From: Bathymodiolus brooksi
Lineage: Eukaryota; Mollusca; Bivalvia; Mytilida; Modiolidae
Length of the DNA stretch: 64,000 nt
Reading direction: 5' to 3'
Assembly (NCBI GenBank): GCA_963680875.1
Contig: OY804579.1
Location: forward strand, 23,917,804-23,981,803
Below, in pieces: positions 49,001-61,000 of the stretch; within the stretch, counting starts at the first letter, position 1, and each line of letters begins with the position of its first letter. The notes below the pieces were generated by a model. It searched no databases. It had not been told where the DNA came from and saw only the letters and a program-made list of their open reading frames with translations. A program made the translations under genes and the position numbers.

Positions 49001-52000
49001 AGAATTCCATGTATATAAAAATGTACTAAGGGAGATAATAAAAACAGAATTCAGGGTAAATAAAAATGTACTAAGGGAGATAATAAAAACAGAATTCAGA
49101 GTAAATAAATATGTACTAACGAAGACAATGCAAATAGAATTCAATGTATATAAAAATGCACTAAGAGAGATAATTTAACCAGAATTCCATGTATATAAAA
49201 ATGTACTAAGGGAGATAATAAAAACAGAATTCAGGGTAAATAAAAATGTACTAAGGGAGATAATAAAAACAGAATTCAGGGTAAATAAAAATGTACTAAC
49301 GAAGACAATGCAAATAGAATTCAATGTATATAAAAATGCACTAAGAGAGATAATTTAACCAGAATTCCATGTATATAAAAATGTACTAAGGGAGATAATA
49401 AAAACAGAATTCAGGGTAAATAAAAATGCACTAATGAAGACAATGCAAATAGAATTCATTGTATATAAAAATGCACTAAGGGATATAATTCAAACAGAAT
49501 TCAATGTATATAAAAATGTACTAAGGGAGATAATTCAAACAAAACTCTGACAGCTTTCTTTATTTGATTTAATATTGAAGAAAAGAAAATGGAAACTTAC
49601 CGTCTTCTTTAACCTGGATACTTGACTCATGTTGAGACCAGCAATGATGGCTATTAATGAGTTAAAATTTCCAATGTTGATGCACTCCTTTCCCACATCT
49701 AAAAAGTATTCTATCACTTTTACTCTGTTCTTCTTCTTTAAATGCTAAAAGATACAAACATATAAAAATATATTACGAATTTAGTTTGTTACACATATTT
49801 TCATTGGTTCTTCAGCCCTGAATGTCAGCATATATTCGGAAAACAGACGGGGTATATATTTCAGTCCCCAAAAACGATTAAAACATGGACGATAAAACAT
49901 TACGGTTCACTGAATCAATGGTATAATACGGAATAATAAATGTATTTTTACCAAATTAAATGCTGTTTTTATACTCAAAACGGCTGCATGAACAAAAAAA
50001 TATTACAACGGTTAATTCCGTCACAAATACCTGACCGATTCAGCAAACTCCTATGTTCCACGGCTGTACCATAACAAATAAACAAAACGTTGAGCCTTGA
50101 AAACTTTCGACATCATGGGGCCACACCAAGGTTTTATTTACATGTAGTTAACATTTAAATTATTCAAACTGTTTCGCAAACCCGTTGTTTTGTTATGTGA
50201 TATATTAATGCTATATTTATAAAGTTTATAAAATTTACTACATATGAAACTGTATTGATTTAGAAATTTAGTACAGTATTTTCCTTCATGAGACACCCAA
50301 TACATGAAATTTGACGCGACACATATTTTGATGTCATTGAAGAATGACGTCAAAGGTACGGAAACGGACATCTAGAGATACGAAAAATGAAAATGAAAGA
50401 GGCAAATTTATTTAATACAGTTGGATGTTGTATTTAAAAAAAAGGTTAAATCCGTAATATATCTGTTATTCAGCTATCAGACAGGGTATATAATGTGACA
50501 TTCTCGGCTTACGATGTATATTCCCTTCGGCTGCGCCTCAGGGAATATAGATCCTAAGCCGGGAATGTCACATTATATACCCTGTCTGATAGCTGAATAA
50601 CATATAATAGTCAATTTGTTGAATTTCTGATGGTTTTTGGTTTTAATGGATTTGTAGTTAATAAATTTTGTGACTCTAAAATAAAATCTGAAATTAATTT
50701 TAACCTAGCCGATACAATTTTGTTAAATATAAGAAAAACTAAGTAAAAAGGCACAAAATAACAATCATTTTAAATCAAGCTATATGTTCTGGCTAACAAC
50801 ATATTTGACATTTTTATGTTAAAGAAATAAAGACCTTACCGAACATATTTCTGTTGTGACTAGGTAACTTAATCTATTAAACCACTGAACATAGGCTTCT
50901 AAGTTAGATGTTTTCTTCAGGTCTTTGAAAGATGTCTGGAATACAAATATTTGATATATAATAAATCACTTGTCTTAAAATTACAATCATATCATCTAAT
51001 ATGAAAATATCTTAATGTGTAATAAATTAATGTCTTGTTTTTTTAAATTTTATTTCTGTTAAGATCTTGAATGATAAATATATTAATCTTGAGTGAGTGA
51101 GTGATTGTTGTTTAATGCTAAGTGAGTAATTGTTCAACTATATCATGGTGAGAACAAGTTATATTTCCATGATCATGATGAAGTCTGCTTTGTACTAGAC
51201 CAACATGTTTAGTAGATTTTTGTGGTGCTAGCTCACTGAAACAACAGACATGTCACTGCACTCAGGCACATTATTCTGATTTGAACCAACCAATGATTGA
51301 TCTTACTCCTTAATACTGTGTACTTAATGGAAAAGCAGCAAATGTCAATTTGATTGTCTTTGCTTTGACCCAGCCGGGGCTCACACCCACGATCTACCAC
51401 ATTTGAAGTGAGAATGCTAACCATTACATCACCCATGTGGTTATATTAATCTTGAAATTTATACAATAGACAAATGTAATAATATGGATAGGTAGTACAT
51501 GTATCAGGTCTGATATATATGTGAAAATCTTCATGACATACCTCTGAACTCACTGTTTCTTTTGCAAATGCCTGGACAAATTCTTCTGGACCAATTTGTC
51601 CCAGTCTTTCCTGAAATGATAGAAATGAGCAATTACATCTGAATACAATATGCATAGAATAAAAAACTGGCATGGACAGATGCACAATATCTAGACAGTG
51701 CTTGGTTATATTTCTTGGTATAAAAAGAAGACTGATCCATTGGATATGCCACCTTCTATTACCTCAAAATAAGATTGAGAACCATAACACCAGGATGCCA
51801 TAATGAATAATACCAATAAATTAAAAACAAATTCATCTGTTAAATGCTATCATTTAAAATGCTTTAATATCTATAGATAGATATAATAAATTCAATTTAA
51901 ATGAAGGAACATAAAATCCATAATCTAAAATGATATACACCAACATGATGAGAATAATCCTACAATATTCCTATGAGAAATAATGTCATTAGACATTATC

Positions 52001-55000
52001 ACTATGTAAAAGTTTATAGAGAACAATGTTAAACATACACAAAGTTGCTTCTTAAGTGCCACAAATCTGATGTGTCTGATGATTATATACTTACTAATTC
52101 TATTTGAGTAAGTTGTTTTGCACATTCTAAAGGATTAGGACAAATTTCTGTGATATCAGTCTGAAATTAAAAAAAATATATAAATAAATAAAATGGTCAC
52201 ATGATAGCATTGTGACCTCATTAGATGCTAGGGTTAGGGTTATGGTGTTTAATGCCACTTTCAACAATATTTCAGTTTTATCGTGGCAGTCAGTTTTATT
52301 GGTGGAGGAAACTGGAGTACCCAGAGAAAAGCAAGTCAAACAATCATTAGATAAACAGATGACATTTGTCAGGGAAATTCTCAAAGATGATAACTCACAT
52401 GCAACATAGATAACTACATGTATCCCCTATGCCTAAGACATTTATATAATATAAATGTTTGTAACAGAAGATCCACAACTTCATGTGTATACTTAATACA
52501 GTTGTAATATTTATATTGTAGCAGAAAAGTGGATAAACCTTCAATTTTTTTATCTTTTATACAATGAAATATGTTTTTCAGTAACTTACAGTTGGAACAT
52601 CTTGAACACTGGATTTTCGGACAGCCTCTGTGTTAATCTGGGACAATTCTTCTTCATACTTATGTAATGACGTTAACTGTAAAATATAATAAACAAAAAC
52701 TGTTAAATTGGCTTTCCATACCTTTAAATGTAACTGTAAAATATAATGGAAAAATATGTTAAATTGGCTTTCCATACCTTTAAATGTAACAAGTACTATT
52801 TATAGCATCAGATACCCTGAAATAATTTTAAATTCCATTGATGTAATGCCTCCTAATCTCTATAATTAGCTTCCTTCTGCCTATTTCCATAAATACACTT
52901 AATGATCAATATAAAACAAAATAGTTGGCAAGTTTGGAATATTTTCAAAGTTAATTTGAACATAACTGAAAATGTTTGTGCTGATCATAACGATCTCTGG
53001 AAAGAGTTCAAGTAAATGTCTTATCAAGTGTAGTGCCAAACTTCCAATAAAAACCACTTACAGCACTTGATTACCTTAAACATCTGTCTTATATAATCAT
53101 TATTGTTTATTACATGTGATTGAGTTCACCTTAATAATTCTATAGAGAAAGCAATATACAGCTGAACTGTTGAAATTAATTTGTTTACATAACAACTTCC
53201 TTATCTTCCCAGATGCATCTTTAAGAATCTTCAAAAATCATAAAGGGGAGATAATTCTTGTCAACAGATTAGGGATACAGATGATAATTAAATCATGCAA
53301 CAGTGTGGTCCATGATAACCTATAACTTGACAATACATTAAAATTTGGTTCTGGGCTACCTTTTATCTTACAATGTATTAAAATTATATTTATTATGCAT
53401 TCTGTATAATGTTTTAACAGTTGCCCTAGATTTAGGACACCCATGTTACTCATCATTCAGATAAAATACACATAAACGTTCTGTATTTAAACTTTTTATG
53501 AATGAACTTCTCTGTTTACTGATAAGAAACATCCATGTGTGTAGTGTCTCATGAATGAATTCTATGTTCACTGCAGACAGGAGCCTACTTTGTGGTTAGA
53601 AGTTGTGGTAACATTTTCTAGTGTCTATATGTAAGGACTTATTAAAAGTACATTATGTAAATGATGCATTTTACAACACACATATGCCAACATATTATAA
53701 AGCCTGAAAATTGAACTGGAAAGATTTTACTTTTTGTAATAAAGATACAGTATAATCTGTCTAAACAGAACCCTGAATAAACCAAAATCTTGTATAAATT
53801 GAACTTAAAATACATTTCCAATCAAAGAAAATCTTTAATTTAACCAGTATAAACTAAACACTGAGGAGGTTTGGTTTAGACAGGTTTCACTCTCAATCTG
53901 AATCTAGCAACATCTTCACATTACATTTTATAATAGCCTGCCAATTTATTCATCATTACACTTAAAACGCCACTGCATGATATAGCTGAAATACTGCTAA
54001 ATTTGGCATTAAATACCAATCAATCAATCACTTCAAATGGAATAGATTTTACAAGAAGCAGGCTCTGTGAAAACATTTAATTACCTTGTTGATTAAATTA
54101 TGAGTGAGACTAGCTACATCTGTTTGTAGTTCTGGATAAATACTGATAATTCTTTGTGTGATTTCTTTAAGCTGCTTCATCATCCTGTCATCTCGGAAAT
54201 CATAGGGAAACATTTCTGTCCATTCTCTGTTAATTAATATAAATAAAAAAAAATTTACTCTATAGAATTTATATTATATGCAGAAAGAACTGAAATAAAG
54301 GTGAATCTTCTTTATTAAATATAAAATTACACAAGCGAACACAATTTTGCATCACCCAAATTTTACTGTAGAAAATGCTCCATGTCATCTATTGATGCTC
54401 TGAATGATCGTGTGATCGGGGAAAAGTATGTCTGCTATTATTTCTACATCTACATAAATTTAATAAAATATGCAATGTCACACATCTTTATATTGATTTT
54501 CTATCTATGTCTAATCTAGCATTAAAAGTACAAGGAATGGGTTCAATATTTTCTTCTTTCTACTTGCATTTCACATCTCTATTACTTATGACAAGCACCA
54601 GATGAGATTGTCATGATAAAAGACAGAAAGTCTAATCAAAGTCTACAGCAATCAGAGTGATAATCTGAACACACACAAACTTCATGATCAAATAACCATC
54701 TTATAAATACAATTGACAATACAACTTGTGTACAAGTACTTATCTCCTGTCAAACAAGTGTTCGGGATAAAAATAAATATATTTTCTCCTGTGTAACAAG
54801 TGTTTTACAGAAAAATAAATTTCTCTTGCATAAAACACCCCCACAATGGACATTCCACTTGTCCTAATCATGGGACTTGGCTAATTTTATCATTATGAAA
54901 GTCACATTAAAATTATATTTTTGGAAAATATGAAAAATTGACATACAAAAACAAATTCCCTTTATTGTACATAATTATTATGATAATTAACATATCTAGC

Positions 55001-58000
55001 ATACATGTTTAAATTTTCAAATTTATTAATGTGCAGTCAGAGAAATTAAAAAAAACAACCCTAAAAGTGTAAAGTTTCAGAAATTTAGTATAATCTAGAA
55101 GCAAGGTTAACCAGATTATACATAATTTATATTACTATCTGTTCTATGTAAACTAACACACATGTTTCAATATAATGATATCTCTTAGAAAAAACATAAT
55201 TTGTCAGAATAAGAAACAAATAAAACCATTAATTTAATAAATAACATTAGGAAGCACACAGCAAAAAAATGTAGAATTTAAATAAAAAGAAATAAACACA
55301 CTGGAGTTGTTTATGAACATGTGAATTTGTTTATATAAGAAATATATAAATGCATTCTTAGGACAGCATTAAAAGCACTGTTCCCCTACGTTAATTTGTG
55401 TGTCGAAGAGTAAATTGTATAGTATCTCATGTTTATTTACATCCATATCCTTTCTCAATAATCAATTTCATAATCCTCATAATTTTCTTTTACTTTGGGT
55501 ATTAATTTAAAGGAATCCATTGTAGAACTTACCCTAATAGCTGTAATATATTTGGACCAAATGTCCCAAGTTGTTCCTTCTTTACTTTATCTTCAGCCAA
55601 ATTTTGTTGGAATACACAAATCTATAGGAGGAAAAATGCTATTATAATTTCATAAAATTATTTTTTAAAGCTTTTGGGGTAGTAATCAAAATTAGACAAG
55701 ACTACTGTAGTATTTCAATGTTTGTAACTGGCAAGATGTAGATTTATATTGTTGTAAATTAAATTATAATTTTTTGTATACACTTGGTGACAATTTTTAA
55801 AACAAGTGATTAATGTAAGTTTAACCACTAAAATTAATGTGATGTACTGTGTATTAAATCTAGAAAATTATGCAACAAGTATTGGTATCTAATAACCAAT
55901 ACACCATTTGCACACTGATTCTAAAATCATATGCTTTATAAAGAAGTTATTTCCCTTATGCCAGGAAAAATAGTACAATGTTCAATACAAGAGTAACAGA
56001 AAGGGTCAAGAATTTTCTTATAATTTGTAGATATTTGAATCTTGCAAAAAACAGATGATAATTTTATTGCAAAACAGAAAATTCACAAGTTGATAAAACA
56101 TTAAAAATTTTGCACAGATTTCAAATAAAATGTATGTTATTTCCATTGTACTATAAAAAGGGACCATTTTGCCCACATTAAAGGGAATTAACTTCTATAA
56201 AAATGTGTAAAAACATATTATCACATATTTTATTGAAGTAACCCCGAATTTGCATGTGTAATAAAAGCATAATTTGCGGCGTGTTATTTGCCTCTGGGGC
56301 AATAACATTTTACGAGGCCTATAACATGTTATCTGCCCTCTTGTGAAGGACAATAACATGTTTTTTGCCCTGGCAAAATATGTGATAAATAGATTAATAC
56401 ATGGCCTTTTTCATATTGCCCTTGTCATCAGCCCTCGACTGATATCGTCCCTCGGGGCCGATATCAAGGTCTCGTGCTGATAACAAGGGCAATATGAAAA
56501 AGGCCATGTATTAATCTATAATCATCTCAGAATCAATTCTGTAATGTGCAAATGGTCTATTCTTGTTGTAATAAGGTGGTTTTCATGGGAAGGTGCTACC
56601 ATAATTTGATGTTAGCTACAATAATAAATGTGGCTAAAGGCTTGGCTGATATTTTGCCAAGCACCAGTTTTTTTAATTACTATAATAGAATATGAATCTG
56701 ATAGTAATTAAATCTTCCCACAATAATCTGCTGACCCTTCATTTGTCATCTATAATAGCATGTATATTCTGTGTCAATATAAGACACACTGTGGAAAGTC
56801 CATAGTAAATTCTTTGGCATCTGGTATGTCTTATTGTTGGTAAGGATAGGCTAATATTACTGGTAAATTGGTGCCGTTGTGCATTAATTTGACTATTAAT
56901 ATATTCTGTGTCAATGTAGCACACACTGTGGAAAGTCCACAGTAAATTCTTTAGCATCTGGTATGTCTTATTGTAGGAAAGGATAGGCTAATATTACTGG
57001 TAAATTGGCTTCTTTGACCACAGCTTTGTCCATTAATTTGACTATTAATAGCATCACAGTTAACTTATGTAAATGTACACTATATTAATTATCTTATTGA
57101 CTGACCTGGCACACTTCCTTAAGAAGAACATGTGGTTTAATGTACAGCCTTGAACTCAAAAGAAAGGCAAAAACATAGGTTCTCTGGAAAAAAAAACAAG
57201 AAATAAAATTGTAATGTTATATGTAACTTATTTCATTAGTCAAAACCGAAAGTAAAAATCAGCTGTTACAAGCAAATTATTTCACTGGACAAAACTGAAA
57301 GTAGAAACCAGCTGTTTCCTGCCATAACTGGTATAGATCTGGTTCGAAGTTGCTAAAGATTTATAATATTCAAGATACTACATGTATGCACTTAAACAAG
57401 AGTAAATTTGGTCAATCACTACGACAGTCTCTTGTAAAAAAATATTTACTTGATTGGCAGCGCTCAAATGATATGTTAAAGGACGGCAACTCATCACATA
57501 TTTATTCCTGAAAACTAATTTCGGATTAGAGAAATATCTCACACTAATAAATAATTTCAATTACAGAAAATCAATATGTAGATATCGTGTATCAGCACAT
57601 AGATTTTATATTGAAACAGGTCGGTATAAAAACATATCTAGAAATGAAAGGTTGTGCAAAAATTGCTCAGCTAATGAGATAGAGGACGAGGTACACTTTT
57701 TAATCAAATGTGACAAACTCAATAACAAGAGAGAGGAGTTGTTCAAATTTATTTCATCAAAAGTGAAAAATTTCACCAAATTATCTAATAATCAGAAATT
57801 ATATTATATTCTAACCTGCGAAGATCAAGAAATCCTACAATCTGTTGGTAGGTTTCTATATGAAAACATGCCTTAAATTACTGTTAACCAATTTAATATA
57901 TACCTTTTTCTTTTACCATGTCTTAATATTTTAATATACATTTTATATATTTGTGTATGTTTATACATATTACTTTACTATTGTATTGTTATGTCTATCT

Positions 58001-61000
58001 ATCAATCAAACAACTCTTTCACCATTATATGTGTATTTGTAGTTTAGCTTGTTGCCCCTCGAAGGCCCTTGATTGGTTAATAAAATATTTGATTTGATTT
58101 GATTTGATTTATTGGTAATCAGTAGATAAGTTGCCTTGTTTATCAATAAATTATAACAAGGTGTAATTGAAGCCTTCAAGGATCAATTATACCAATCAAT
58201 ATGAAGCCCTTAATAACCTATCATTTGACTATCAAATGTCAATTAACTCTAGCCTGTAACATATGGAAAACTAATCAATACAAAAATGTGAGGAGGCTTT
58301 CAAATTGGTAAATCAATTACTTAAGTAGAGTTTTTACCAATGGTAAATATTACTTTGTACTGTTAACAAAATGCCAAGATTTTCTTCAAATAACCATGGT
58401 ATTCATTTTGTGTTAAATATCCACAGTTCTGATGGTGGAAAAACAATCTTACTGGCACCAAACTGACAATCAATCAGTAAAACAGATAGATCTGGCACAT
58501 ATTATTCCCTCACAAATCATCTACCGGTATATCCATATAAATGGTTCGTTGCTAATCTTCTAATTAGACAGTTTTTTCTCATAAGGAAATATCTGAAACA
58601 AGCTTCTTCTAAATGTTTTCAAAGGGGTCATCTATGACGTTAGTGCTTATATTGTAAGCATTTCTTTCTGTTGCTCTACATGAATCAGGTACCAGAAAAG
58701 CTATATTTTGGTCAGTGACCGTATATAACAGAAATTTATCCAGTCAATGTAATTTGACTGCTCAAATAGAACCGGCACAGGATAAATTAATTTAATAATC
58801 CAGTTTGGCACAAACTGGAAGGCTATATACACAGTTTATTTAAAGTTGTTTATAAAGAGTATCAAAATCTACATAAATCAGCCATGATATTCAACAGTTA
58901 AATATTTTTTTTGTGGAAAGAACTTACCATTGATATAAACATTTATAAAATCTAGAGTAGAAACACATTATAGAGTAATATTTGATACTAGAGTGTACTT
59001 ACATCTGGATGGTATTCTGTTGTAGGAACAAGATGTTGAATCAAGGCCTCTAATGAACCAGCCATTAGGTTTCCTTCTTCAAATATTAATGCCTGAGGGA
59101 AAAAAATCAGATTCCTTAAATAAAATCTATTACAAAACATACAAGACTTTGTGAAATTAATATGAAATCCTGTAATCTCTGTGAAATCCTATAGTATAGT
59201 ATCACAAATACAAATCAATGGTTCTGAAGAACTAGCGATGACTGATCACAGTAACAAAATTAATATGCCACCTGATTGTATCAACTTTACCGAATCCTTG
59301 ACATTTAATCTCTCTGGAATAATTGTTCGTGTTTTCATCACAAAATAAAATGGTATCAATAGCCGTTATAAATGTACTAAATATATATAGGCACAAATCA
59401 TTTCATATATATATCTTACACAACACAATATAACTTGACGTGACGTGGAAGATTCCAAAGTCGACTGTTTACTTCATCACTGGTAAATATCCTCAGAAAC
59501 TTGGCAAACGGTCTATTATATCTACATATCATGGCCTAATTAAATTGTTTTGATGAAATCTAACACATTTGCAAAAAGATATTAACTTGTTTTTCATCCA
59601 TGAAGTGAAGCGAATCAATTATTGAGAGGAAGCCATCCAACCCACTACTCAACAGAAAGTAATTTTCCTAATGGGAATAAGAATTTATGTCCGCCTCTAA
59701 TAAATTGATAATCGTTATTTATTAAGGAAATTGCTTTAAAATAACAACGATTTCCAGGATGTTTCTAAAATATCAAAATATCATTCTAATTTTGTCGACA
59801 TATTACCTAAGGTAATCAAAAATCAACAAGGATATTAAAAATATTTACAATATGCAACCGAGCGACCAATGAAAAACAGTAATCAATTTTCAAATAATTT
59901 TAAAACATTTCCCGCAATAGTCATGGTTGATAGTGTACCGAGCGAGAATACCAATGAAAAACAGGCAATCAGTTTTCTAATAATTTTAAATATTTCCTGC
60001 CAGTCATGCATGATAGTGATCACTGTTAAAAAACCCAAGAAACCCCATATATATCCTGTTCTTATACCATCTTCTGTATTTTCTGGCTGTTTTGACCAAG
60101 TTGAACATTTTGCTCAAGAAATAGGAAATTCCTCATCAGAGAATTCAATGAATTAGCAGAATATATTATTTTCCCAAATTAAAACTGAATTTAAATAGAA
60201 GCTGACTTAAAATGAAAAATGTTATTCTCAATAAAGTCAAAATGTCTTACATGTTATAGATAAAGGGTTAGGGTTATTGTGTTTAACGCCACTTTCAACA
60301 ATATTTCAGTTATATTGTGGCGGTCAGTTTTATTGGTGGAGAAAACCAGAGTACCCGGAAAAAACCAACAACCTGCTGTAAGTCACTGACAAACTTTATC
60401 ACATAATGTTGTATCGAGTACACCTTGTCTTCAGCAGGATTCAAACTCACTGGCGATAGACACTGATTGCATGGGTAGTTGTAAATCTAACTACCATATG
60501 ATCATGACCACGACGGCCGACATTTTAGGGATACAGTGATGATCTATGATCAAGTGCATAGTAACTAAAAACCTGTATATGACATAACAAACAATAAATT
60601 TTAATGAAAAGAAAACTAGTGATAGTGAAATAGGCATAAAAACTCTATTGAACACCAGTAAATTGTCTTCATTTAATGGTAAAAAATATCATTGAGTCCG
60701 CAATAGTGGAACGATTTTTGAGTGATATCTATGTCGGGTCAAAATGTAATAAAAACGTAGATATCAAATTTTGTGTGCACAACACGTTTCTGGAATAACC
60801 ATTCATCAGGTGCGCCCAAAATCAAATAGTAGGAAAGCCAAATAATTTTAAAAGTTTTGGGAGCAAGTAAACCAAAGGGCCTAAACAGGATCGTCAAAAT
60901 CAGCAATGGTCACCTATGCCTGAGGGAGGAACCTTAGTAAACTTATGTTATGTAGGTTAACCTTACCTCGTCTTCGGTGTAATGATTCTGTACTTGGCTG

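Noticed and set aside
59869..60156. 95-codon plus-strand ORF ([18 protein letters not shown])
   Set aside because: It spans a local duplication of about 80 bp (about 59856-60015), lies antisense in a RASGEF1 intron and has no domain.
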